The notes beneath the pieces are model-generated. The model had not been told where the DNA came from. It searched no databases and was given only the letters and a program-made list of their open reading frames with translations. Positions 23,609 through 34,611 of a stretch of 64,000 bases of DNA are shown here, in pieces (the stretch's first letter is position 1; each line of letters starts with the position of its first letter). This DNA is from Dendrophyllia cribrosa. Taxonomy: Eukaryota > Cnidaria > Anthozoa > Scleractinia > Dendrophylliidae. The stretch spans positions 9,365,003-9,429,002 of the forward strand of contig JAJLRJ010000010.1 in the NCBI GenBank assembly GCA_024195265.1. The letters run 5' to 3'. The translations under genes and the position numbers were made by a program.

Positions 23609-23766
23609 GACCATTTTCGATATATTAAAATTCATACTTGGCTCCGAGGCTTGGCGGAATAAAACAAAAGAAATGAATAATTCAACGCTGAACCTCAATG
23701 TGATTTCTTGTTTTATTCCCCCAAGCCTCGGAGCCAAGTATGAATTTTAATATATCGAAAATGGTC
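23609..23766. mobile_element. Palindromic MITE with GACCATTTTCGA ends at TA
   Basis: Arms of about 58 bp begin GACCATTTTCGATATATTAA and end with the reverse complement; TA lies on both sides. Its ends resemble those of the 179-bp MITE at 41213-41391 (GACCACTTTCAT), so both may belong to one superfamily. Confidence 0.75.
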
Positions 23767-24423
23767 TATTAAAAACGTGCGACTTAAAACAAACAAAACG
23801 CTTTCCTGGCCGCTTTTTGCACAAATTACATTATTTGCTGGCAAATGCGAGTTCATTGAGATTTCCTGGCTGGCATCTAACTCACTACCCATTTTCGCAT
23901 CTTGCTAGAAAGAAATGGCGCACAAATCAATTTCCTGGCTGGGAACATTCACCTTAGTACAAAAGCTGGCTGGCAACAATACGTCTACTATCCTTTGCTC
24001 GCTGGCACTGAGGAGCGGCTCTTTTTTTCCCACGCTAGTTAATTATTAATCACAAAGTGCTCTAGAGATGCGTTAACATCATCCAAGGTGATTTTAAGGC
24101 TTTTGGAAAATTTTCTCGTTGAGCACTCCTGCTTACTGGAATGTGTAAATACAGAGTTTGACTGAGAGGTAAAACGGGGATTTGAAAACGCGTCCGTAAG
24201 TAGAGTTGTCCGCTTACGAGAGTGTCCGTTAGCGGAGAGTTGACTGTACTCTGGTCGTTATCTGCCGCCCTGTTGGATATGGTGGAACATTGACCCATGT
24301 ATAGTCATGTATGCGTCACGGAGTGTATTATTATCGGTGGTTATTTTACGTGGTTGGATGCAGATTCTGTGTTACAGAAATAGAGGATATTACATGGCCG
24401 CGCGAAGATACGAAATTTCTCTT

Positions 24424-24486
24424 CGAGTGTTGAAAAATATTTCACGAGTGAGCGCAGCGAACGAGTGAAATATTTTTCAACACGAG
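24424..24486. repeat. Hairpin repeat (GTTGAAAAATATTTCAC arms)
   Basis: CGAGTGTTGAAAAATATTTC and its reverse complement flank GAGTGAGCGCAGCGAACGA. It is part of a probable MITE. The neighbouring 23769-24423 and 24487-24652 stretches have no gene. Confidence 0.55.
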
Positions 24487-24657
24487 TAGAACGGTGTAGA
24501 AAGTAGAACGATGATCTTTTCACGTGTGAAGATAACATGTTATTCTCACGTGTGAAGATATGATGTTTACGCGCGAAAGCTCACCTGGTATTTCATTGGT
24601 GTTTATATAATTGCGTCGACGAAGGAGACGCTTCCTAATCTTGTCGGCTAGGCGGAA

Positions 24658-24932
24658 CCATAGTTAATAGAACAAACTGGTTATGAAACTCAGTCAGTCC
24701 TTTGTTATATGTTTTTGTTCTCCATTTCTTTTGTTCGTTTGCCTTGACCCTGCACAAAACACAAAAGGTATTGAAATGCATATGAGCAACTAACCAGTAG
24801 AAACATTTGGGCTCACACGTTAAACAAAACGATGTGCAGGGTCACGGTTCGTTCAACATAAAACAAAGCAGCTTTGTACACTCTTTTTGAAATTTGATGA
24901 GCTTCATAACCAGTTTGTTCTATTAACTATGG
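24658..24932. mobile_element. 275-bp MITE with 5-bp CGGAA duplication
   Basis: Ends CCATAGTTAATAGAACAAAC and its reverse complement (arms about 38 bp), flanked by CGGAA at 24653-24657 and 24933-24937. Non-coding. Confidence 0.7.
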
Positions 24933-24937
24933 CGGAA

Positions 24938-25955
24938 CGAATCGAGAAAAGTGTCGGTACCATATCGGCGCCATCTTGAAACGTCACAACAGTATCCAGC
25001 ATTCCCAGCGCGTGGAAACTGGCATCATCCTGGGGAGCTGGGGTTTCGAAATGTCACATGTGAATAATCTATTTGTCTTGATTTAGTTTCGGATATTTTC
25101 CCGATTTTGGAATCGTACGGCTCAATATTTCAATGCCTGGTAAAAGTACGCAGTGGAAAAATTGGACGAAGGTTCTTCTCCGGACCAAGTAAGTTGTTGG
25201 GTCTCTTTGGAAGTTACAGATTTTCCTCGCTACCGTTCTGGTATGTTTTGAATGTTCTATCTTGATTTTGCTGTGGTTCTCTGCCTGATTTGGGAAGCTT
25301 TCACCTAAATACCGACGTCGTTCTTCGCGATGTTCTACGGTACGGTGCAATTCGCTTATGTCTTGTAGCAATAATTCACTGACCGGCCGCGCCAGGCGAA
25401 CGCAGATTAACTTTACAGTGCTCGAAATTGCGCGTGTATCGGGCGCATTTGCGACTAAAGATTTCGCAATAAAGGAATTATATTCAACAGTCTTGTGTCT
25501 TACTTGCAACTGGTAGTTGTAATTTTATCCGAAAGATCCTGCGAAATTCACGTTGAATGTTGTGTGACTTAATCGTCGGTGTCCAAGAAGTTTATCACGG
25601 GAGCACTTTTTCAGGCTTTTCTCAGAAATTTCTCATTTCCGGTTCCTGTGTTAGTACATGTACTGAGGAGTATGATTTCAGAATCGGAGAAATAACCGAA
25701 ATGAAATCAAGACAAATATACCATTTATATGTCGTAAAAATCTGAGACCTTTCGGAGTATACAGCACGGCAGGATTTTGCCCGATCCCACGGCGATATCG
25801 TGAATTTGTTTGATGTCGGCCCGACGTTTATCTCGCGACAAATCCCTTTTAAACAGTGGCTGAATTAATTCATGAAACTAAGGTACTAGGTCAAGACGAG
25901 GTGCCACGGGATAAGGAGACGCACTATAATCTATGCATATGATTACTACTAGTAA
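24938..25955. other. Stretch without a recognisable gene, left flank of the palindrome
   Basis: A 146-codon minus-strand ORF (25069-25509) has no family features I know and I do not call it a gene. The palindrome boundary is where similarity to the right side begins, at the words GGGTGTATGT. Confidence 0.3.
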
Positions 25956-25973
25956 GGGTGTATGTAAAAGGCG

Positions 25974-26127
25974 GAACGCACCCGGAACCACCCGGAACCC
26001 CCCGGAACCCCCCGGAACCTGCCGGAACCGACCCGGAACCGACCCGGAACCGACCCGGAACCACCCGGAACCCACCCGGAACCTGCCGGAACCGACCCGG
26101 AACCTGCCGGAACCCACCCGGAACCCA
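25974..26127 (+). repeat. GGAACC minisatellite at outer palindrome edge
   Basis: Repeats of CCGGAACC(ACC/GACC/TG) arranged without interruption. The mirror copy on the right is split by the 3.39 kb USP-carrying element (46441-46470 and 49861-49930). The unsplit left version preserves the empty insertion site, CCGACCCGG at 26092-26100. Confidence 0.85.
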
Positions 26128-26386
26128 AAAAAATTGAAATAAAAAATTAATAACAATAGAATAATAAAAATAAAATAAAAATAACAACAATGAAGGATAC
26201 CCTAATATAAAAAAAGACTGATAGGTAGTTCATACCTAAAAAAGACAGGACTGACGTGACTGACGGAGTGCTCGCCATGCAAAGGTCAAAGTCCAGAGTA
26301 TTTTTACGACTCGAAACCACGTGCGTTAGCGTTGTGCAAGTTAGGAAGTCAATGAGAGAGCTTCCACATTTGTTTACATTTCGACC

Positions 26387-29300
26387 ATGAATGAGGCGAA
26401 AGATGAGATTTTCATCATAGAAGATGAACCTGAAGATGACGATAAAGAACTGTATCAGTCAGTTTTCATCAAAACCGAGGAGTCGTGCCCTAATGCCAGG
26501 TAACATTTCGTTCGTACAAACAAAAATTTGACTGTTTACAGGTATAATGGTATGTAAGGAGCTAATCATTTCCCTAAATATCTGTTCACAAATTTACACG
26601 GTTTCATTTCCGCAGTACTTTGAAGACAGGACGAAATGATGACAATGGGCTAATCGAAATCCTTTCCTCGCCGGAAACAAGTCCGGAAAAGAAAAGAAAA
26701 GGTAAGCGCAGGTTCATAAGTTTCACGGAGGCGTAGCGAATTACATGACAACAACAGCCGGAACTATACGAGGTCACTCAAGGAATTTTTTTCCAAGCTT
26801 AGTTGGTTTTCATCAAATAATGGTGAAACTGCCTTTATCTTACATGTCAGACGAGGGTGGAAGGGAGCCGGGGGGTGTAGGAGGTGAAAAGATACGAGCA
26901 CATGTATATGGCTGCAATTTTGGTGACAAAACATGATACAAGTTCAAGGACAAAGACTTTTGTTATTACTCACAATATACTACTGTTTGTGCAACGGGTG
27001 CAACTATGGTATGGCTTTGAATGAGCAAAAATGGGAGATTTGAAATTTTTTTTTTTTTTTTAAAAAAACAGGATCTCATGAATGCGATTTCATTTTTTGT
27101 TTTTGTTACCTATTAATTTAGGGCCTACAAATAGTTAAATGAAAATCAGGACAGGACGGGGACTCTGGGTTAAAAATCCAGGCGGGAGGGTGGGCCTAGC
27201 GGGCCTGAGGAAATCCGGACGAAGGGACGGTAAAAAAATCTTGCCATCCGTCGCGGGGGGTGCATTTTCTCTGGAATAACCCATTTTACACAGGTTGCAT
27301 GAGATCTAGTCACAGGAATACCAAGTCTTTACATTGATTATCTATTTCCTTTTTACAGCAGTTACCACACACAGTTCTCGACTGCTTATTTTTTAATCCT
27401 TGGAGCTATTATTGTGAAATTTAAATAGAATTTTTCATTTTGTAGATGTAAGGTTGAAGTTTCAGAGGACAAAAGTTCTGAAATAGGAATTCACAGGAGA
27501 TGTTTAGAATTCCAGCCGAGGTAAGTTACAAACATTCTGAAAAATGTGAACCAATACATGTAAGTGACCAGAGTAATCTTCCTTGAAAGGTTGTCATTGA
27601 CGATGGCCCATCAAGGTTATCAGCTCTTTCAGAACAGATAACTTCAGGACTATTAAGGATATATCTGACTAATTTTTCAAAAGGGCACCTAAGAAAAATT
27701 CAGGACATTTTCAACTTTTGTGCATCCAAAGGCCCTGGTGATCAATATATTACGGCTTATTATGAGAACTCAGGATCGAAGAAACTCATGTAGCTTGGAA
27801 AACAATTAAAAGTGACACTGGCGCCGTGGGAAATTAATCTCCACCTCTGACTCCTTTGCTGGCCCGAAATATACTTCTCGAGTTCACATTTATTTATTGA
27901 TCGATTTTTTTGAAGACTTTTTTAAACTGTAAATTTGCTTATTTTTAAATGAGTTTCTTCTGTTATGATGGAAAAAAAAGAAACCACAGCAAAACCAAAC
28001 AGCTCGGTAACAAACAGTGACGTCATTGTTCCCAAGTTTACATAAGGTATAACAGTTCTCGGGACAGTTCTCGCCAAGCTTTTAGCCAGGTGGCAATTTC
28101 AACATATATTGCACTTACTTCAACATAACTGTAAAATTCAAAGCACATGGTCAATTACAATATGCATGCATGTTATAGCTTCTTATGATCTAACATGTTA
28201 TTTCTTCCAAACAAGCGCATTTCATGTTTTTCACAAAGTCCTCACCGATAAGGCATTGTAAATGATAATTATCTAAACATCTTTTTAATTCGAATCAAGT
28301 GAGAACTGTTGTAAGTACCACGTGCAGTTGTCCTGGTGACTTAAATTATAGACCAGTCAGAGATATTCCAAAAATAAGTTCGGTGGCTGCGTGGCACTTG
28401 GATTTCATGAAAAAACTTTTTTAAATGTTATTTTAAAGTGCCAAAGTTTTTGAATAAGTTCCAAACGTTTCGGGCTTTGCCCTTCTTCAGTGGAAATATT
28501 CCAGAGATATTCCATCCCACTATCTTGCCGTGGATTTTAAAGAAACCCCATGATATATTATATATGATGTAATAAAATTTGTACCGGCCACTCAAGGACA
28601 TTTTGTAGTGAATGACAGTTTACATGTTTAAATGATGATGACGACAACGGTGACGACAACGATGACGATCGGAATGGTCTCGCACGTCGTGCCGAGTGTA
28701 GAGAACTCGTCAGGGAAGAGAAAGCAAAAAAAAGAAAAGAAAAAAAACGTCCCTAGGGTAAACCAGGAATCACTAAAAATATAGATGAAATCTATGAATA
28801 ATTGTAACATTTAGCGGGCTTAGTCTGATTTACGTTACTCTGTTTTGCTTTCTGTTAGGAACTGCGGAGAATCGTTGAGAATCATCAGTTACTTTGCCGG
28901 GAATTTATGTTTTCCCATGACTGAAATAAACGATGGGGAATTTTCTGTGACTGAAACTGCCCGCATTCTATTATCAACAAATTCGACATCAAAAGTTGTT
29001 TGTCAAAAAAGCCCTAAAGGCGTCCAACTGAACTCCTGTTTCTTGGTCAACCTTACGAACTTGAAAGACCCACGTGACGTACGTGCCGACGATCTAGGAA
29101 CCTGGAGACACAACGGAGTTGTTACCACATACCTCAGTGTTAATCGAAGTGCAAATAAGGTGGGAGAGATTTTGCAACGCCCAAAGAATTTCAAGCCCAG
29201 TAAGGAAGATATGGAGGACAGTGATATGTTTGTTATGCGTCGCACATATCACGCAAACGGAACTGCGTCAGATTACAAAAGACTGATTGTAGAAATGGAA

Positions 29301-32300
29301 GGTAAGAACCACTTGGTACTTTGAGGTGTCTGAACACAGATTTTTTCGCGTGTCAGTGCGCGCCCAAAAGCCGAGAAAAACAAGCATGGCGCCGATAGTC
29401 TATAGTAACTTCTTTATGTCGTTTTCTATGGAGTCGAGTGCTGTTTTTCTCCTCAAAATCACTTGGTTTGTAAAATGCGAAAGCTTATGTAGGGTCTACG
29501 TTTATCTTCTAAGAGGAAGTGAGGCCGCAAGGAACCCAACCTTTTTGTTTGTTTTTCGTTTTTCTCATGAGAACCCAGTTAAATCCAGCGCGTGCGCCAT
29601 TGACCAAACAATTGAGACTGAGTGTTCTGTTGACCTTCATAGAAATGCGCCCTTTTCTTGAAAACCAGATATTGTAGTGATTAATCTACATCTGTTTTAT
29701 CGTTTAAGTCTCTCTCCTTCTAACGGAGCACTCTGTTAAACGCATCCTTTCTTCTTACCCAGATCACAAAGGCTCCCTTTTGCCTGTATGCGTCCTCAAG
29801 TACAATTTCGATGGGCCAGAACATTATTTTGATGTTGCACCGCATGGTAATTCAAAGGGAAGAACAGGATACATGCGAACAATGCCTAGTACACTGGATC
29901 TCCTGAAAAAGGAGGCGCAGAGTTATACGCCTAAAGTAGCCGTGGAAGTTGTAGACGATGCTAATGGTGGTATCATGGAAGCTGACAGCGCTGGTAGTTT
30001 ACCTAGGAATCGGCAACAGGCTGGCAATTACAGAAGATCCGTATCAGGAAGCAATGAACGACGACGAAAGAACGTGAAAGGCTTAAGGGACGAACTGTCT
30101 GCCGTAATGGAAATGTGTTTCAACCAGTCTCGTACTCCGGAAACAGCGTTTGTCCGCAAGGTTCAAGGCGCTCCTGACACTATGTGCGTTCTTGCTTCCG
30201 ACTATCAATTACGTGAATTGGAACGTAATGCAACAAAACCTGAAGCTTTTAAAATCGTCTCAGTGGATCCAACATTTAATCTTGGAGCGTTTGATGTCAC
30301 GGTAATGACTTTTGAGCACGGGCTTGTTATCAATAAGCGTACTGGTAAACACCCTGTCGTCATGGGTCCGGTCCTGGTGCACCGACGAAAGCAGTTTTCA
30401 AACTACTTTTACTTTATGTCCTCCTTGGTGGAGCTGAAACCCTCACTCTCTGAAATTCAGGCATTTGGAACGGATGGAGAGACTGCTTTGCAGCAGGGTT
30501 TATCCAAGCCCTGCACCAATTCAAGGCTCCTCAGATGCTTCGGGCACTTCAAGAGAAACTGTGGAGACAAGCTCGCTGCTCTTGGCGTCCCCAAAGAGTT
30601 CCACGGAGCGTACATTCGGGACATATTTGGTTACAACATTGGAAGCACTCACCATGAAGGGCTGGTGGACTCAGATAGCGAAGAAGTGTTCCATGCCAAG
30701 CTTTCGTCGCTTGAGGTAAATTACCAATTAAAGATACCAAATGTATTCGAACAATAGATGGACATTATTCTCCTTTCATGTTTTCCTCCCCTTTTGGCCA
30801 CGACGTGCCCCTTCACCATCCCAAGGCAATGCTGATGACATGAAAATAACGAATTATGAGAATAGCCCCCGTTCAACATAACAATACATTAAGGTAGTTC
30901 CACTGGCAAATTTGTGCATTTTTTGACAATATTAAAGAAATAGACGAATATTTTCATTCAAAATGCACCAAACTTTCCATGCACAATCTCTATTGTCTAT
31001 TGTGTCTATCTCTATTGTTTTTGGACATAATGACACCCAATGGTTAATAATTACACAAATTGATATAAATATTAACTTGAAATTGTGAACATTTTCTCAC
31101 CCAATGGTTAATAATTACACAAATTGATATAAATATTAACTTGAAATTGTGAACATTTTCTCACAACCCTTTATATATGGAACAAAAATCTTAAATTTAT
31201 TTTGATTTTGCATCCAACAATACAAAAATATGTGTTAGATCCATAGGATATATAGTAAGAAGATATCGTCAAATTTTTATATTTTGTAATTACCTTTCAC
31301 TTCCATGGGCACCCGGCAATACCATAAATTTGAGATATCTGCTTGGGTCGAACACACGATCGTAGACGACCACAAGTCTGAACTACATGCAAAGTTTAAT
31401 CCAAAAATGTTTTACCTTTCAGAAATAAAACGTCATTTTCGGGTACTCTGTCGAGTAGACAAACCAAATTCAAGTCCATTGAGCTGAAAATCTGGTGAAA
31501 ACTCCCGTAAAATCTGTGTTATTGAAGAGCTTTTCGCCCTTCGCGTTAGATTCCGCCATTTTGGATAAGTTGCCGCTGTTTAAAAGGCTTGCGGTCCCAT
31601 AAAAAACACGAGGCTTTGTTTTGCTTACGCGTTGCTAGGTGAGCACTCGTCCCAGACCCCCGGTTACTCAAGAATTGATGCAAGAAGACTAGGAACAAGA
31701 TTTTAGATCCACTATGGTGTCCAAAAGACAAGATACACTTTGGAGATAAAAAAACCCTCACAAATAGCTACCAGCATAAAAAAAAATCCAGGAAAAAAGC
31801 ACAGAAATGAATGTAGGACTTATCAACCGACCCAGTTCCTCACTCGGAAATGCTGTTCTTTTCCGGCAAATATACAAACTTCGGCTTTACCGTTCTCATT
31901 CTACGAAGGTTTTTCTCCTAAATGAAATGATTTTGCCAAATAGGGGTGCTAAGGGACAAAATGCCCCCAAAATGGGGCAAAATAAAAGTCATAAATTTTG
32001 CCGGTGCAAATACCTTAACAAGAATTCTAGGATTTCGGCTAAACTTTAACTCTCGCATGTGGAAGCGGAGGATGCCCCTCCGCTCTCTTAAAGGTTTTTT
32101 TGTACTTTATTTTGGGAGGTGAAGACTTTCCGTAGCTGTTCACCAACCCCAACCCCCTGCAATTGTGTTCCTGAGGGGGTGAGTTTGTGTCCGCTAGAAA
32201 CAATTGGACAATGTAATCTTGTACTTCATTTTCGAATAGAAAGCCTGGGAGTCTTGTTTCAATAAGAATCCCCCGATCAGTTAATGTTGGGGTCTGACTG

Positions 32301-34400
32301 GTAATGCTAAGCTCTCTTTTTCTTTTTCGCTCCTAACAGGAGACGTGGAACAATTTGGAAATCAATGCGAACCCGCTCAGGGTGCCCGCCTTTTATGAGT
32401 GGTTTTGCAAAAACAAGGCCACTCAAATAAAAGAGCACATGCTCTCAACCCTGAGAACGGAAGCGGGATTGGGTTCGCCTCCTGAACCGTACTATCAGAA
32501 CAAGAGTGAAAGCATGAACGAGGTAATCAAAGACCAAGTTAAATATCAAGAAAGTGAATTGCCGGAGTTTATCGAGAAGCTATCAGGTATCGTGGAACGG
32601 CACAAAGATCTGCTACGCAAAGCAGTGGCAAGAACTGGAGAGTGGGAACTTCTCCCGGGATTTCGGTTCCTGGAGAGACCAAATTGGTTCAAAATTACCT
32701 CCCAACAGAGGGAAGCCCACATGAAGGTTGTAATGAAGGTCGAATTATCAGAAGACAGGTCTCTTTCAATGTCCATCTTGGCTCAACCAAGCTCCACGGA
32801 GCCACTGTTATCCACTGGATACGATCAAATACCAAGCATATCCACGTTTACCCTGAAAAAGATGTGGAAGAAAGCCAGAGAGCTTGTGGGATCTCCAGGG
32901 TACATTCTGCCAGTTGCTGGGTCAAGCTGCCCATTTGCGAAACAGGTGTTTAACTCCAAGCAGCCTAGCAAGCCCCTCGTGGTAACAAGAAGACCAACAA
33001 AACAGAGTGCAACAGGTTGGGTTTTTGAATGCGACCCTGGTTGCCCTGAATATTCGTATTTAGGGTTGTGTTGCCATACCGTAGCAACAGCAGAGTCAAA
33101 TAAAGTCCTGAAGGAGTACCTTGATTTCTTAGTGAAAAACACTGCCCTACCAAACCTTCATCAGCTCTCACTAAAGGTGAGTGGGCGGAAAGGTGCTGGA
33201 CGAAAGGGGAGCAAACCTGTCAGAGGCCGTGCACGTGCACATCAGAAACAGCCTGTTTTGGACACAACATTTTCCCGCACCGCCAATAGTTCGTCCCACT
33301 CGCCAAATGCAGCCTCTGAGGACATTGCAAGTGATACTCAGCTGACACATACCGGTTTTCCCGTGAACACCACAAGATCTGGCGAGAGCCAACAGCAAGC
33401 GCAAGCCTCCAGCTCTGAATTCGTTCCGTACACTGGCTTTCCCATCGGATCCCTATCGTTTGGTGGAAACCAGCAGGACCAACAAGTAGCTACCTCACCA
33501 CAGGTTTCCTGCTCTAGTTTTCATGTCCCGAGCACATCCTTCAGCATTGAACAACAGCAGCAACAGCAACCCTCTACCTCGTCACAGCTTTCGTACGATG
33601 GGTTTCGTGCTGTTGCTACATCCTTTGTCAGTGAGCAGCAAAAACAGCAATCATCTACCTCGTCAAAGCTTGCGTTCCATGGTTTTCCCGCTGGAGCTAC
33701 ATCCTTTGACAGTCAACAGCATCAGGAACAGCAACCGTCTACCTCATCACAGCTTGTGTTGGATGGTTTTCCTGTAGGAACTACATCTTTCGGCGATAAT
33801 CAATTGCAACAGGAGCAGCAACTGTCTGCTTGGTCTCACCTTAGCTATGCGTACCCTAGTCTTCCTACAGGTATAATGTCCGCTAACTCTTACGGGCATC
33901 AGCAGGCAGCTCCCAGTTTCTCACGATGGTTTCCATATTCCCGTTCCACATCTGAGCTTGGAACGCCAGAGAGATTTCCACAGCAGCAGTCGTACAGAGA
34001 GCTGTCACCTGCAGTAAACAAAGAAGCCCCTTCTACTCGGCCTTCTTCCTCTCCCAAGCCGGGTTTTCCTTCACCACCAGATGGGGAATTCTACTGTTAC
34101 CTTCTAGAGTTCTGCCCCCCGCAAGTGTCTAAGTGTTACGGTTGCAATCAAGGGCTGAAACCTGAGGGGCGAATCGCACAACCACCTTTCAACTTGGTTC
34201 TAGTTAGCAAAATGAAACGAGAATATTATTCACCCTCAAATGGGGAAAAAAGTTCTAAGTTGTCCAACGTCTACTTTCACTGTAGGTTAGAGTGTGTAAG
34301 GCAGAAGCAACCATACTTTGTGCCAACGATGTGCAAGATTCCCCCAAAACTAACACCATTCTTGTTGCCTTGTCACAAGGACGTGCTGAAAAATCTATAA
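26387..34400 (+). CDS. MULE-like transposase-related gene, left copy (frameshift at end of exon 2)
   Basis: Same six-exon gene as the right copy. Exons: 26387-26499, 26616-26701, 27446-27520, 28859-29301, 29763-30715, 32340-34400, each with GT/AG borders. Exons 3 to 6 join in phase and are open. Exon 2 ends GGAAAAGAAAAGAAAAG before GTAAGC, with three GAAAA units where the right copy has two. The extra 5 bp moves the phase from 2 to 1, and joined to exon 3 gives an early stop. The left copy is therefore probably broken at its N-terminus unless it uses another acceptor (an AG near 27458 would restore the frame) or a later start. Catalytic and zinc motifs downstream are as in the right copy, with K and P at the two residues where the right copy has E and L. 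Confidence 0.75.
26770..26936 (+). repeat. About 165-bp dispersed repeat, copy 1 (intron 2, left arm)
   Basis: Begins ACGAGGTCACTCAAGGAATT and ends near GGTGACAAAAC. Copies: here, its mirror at about 45631-45797, and a third at about 37615-37771 exactly at the palindrome's inner edge. It has a long open frame (GREPGGVGGEKIRAH), but copies differ by a one-base indel that breaks it, so it is probably a short repeat and not an exon. Confidence 0.6.
28467..28490 (-). ncRNA. Hammerhead-ribozyme-like motif, left arm
   Basis: On the minus strand: CTGAAGA, an A, the perfect stem GGGC-AAA-GCCC, then GAAAC followed by GTTTGG. This fits the hammerhead core (CUGANGA, stem II, GAAAC) apart from one unpaired A, and shares its layout with the motif after the PLE at 2764. 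It lies antisense in intron 3 of the MULE-like gene and is probably a relic of a Penelope-type terminal repeat. Confidence 0.45.
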
Positions 34401-34611
34401 ATTATAGAATCAGTAAACATTCTCCAACCAAATCACAGAGCAGCAGGTATAGTTAGGATGTGAAAATGAGTTCCTTATTGTTGTTCCCCGTCTTGTGAGT
34501 GCTCGCAGTTCGTCAGAAAATCACCTAGTTGATCTACCCTGATGAACGAGATAAAAATAATAATTCAATACGAGAATCTGAGGAAGTGATTGCAACGGAC
34601 AGGAAGGCTAG

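Larger units (their letters stand above)
25956..34611 (+). repeat. Left arm of the large palindrome
   Basis: About 8.65 kb matched in reverse complement by 37773-49948, apart from two insertions and a shorter minisatellite in the right arm. Coordinates pair as x + y = 72384 for about 31210-34611, and x + y = 72567 from about 26702 to 31185. Only a handful of base differences were noticed, for example three in the last exon (about 2 kb). The outer end is a GGAACC minisatellite (25974-26127). The inner end is CAACGGACAGGAAGGCT, after which the two sides diverge. Confidence 0.95.

Noticed and set aside
25069..25509. 146-codon minus-strand ORF as a host gene
   Set aside because: No recognisable domain, no splice support, and the length is possible by chance.
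25974..26142. Proline-rich ORFs (PEPTRNLPEPTRN) as a coding gene
   Set aside because: They are translations of the GGAACC minisatellite on both strands.
26745..26936. Extra exon of the MULE-like gene within the 165-bp repeat
   Set aside because: The right-arm copy has a one-base indel that breaks the frame, phases do not fit between exons 2 and 3, and a third copy lies outside the gene.
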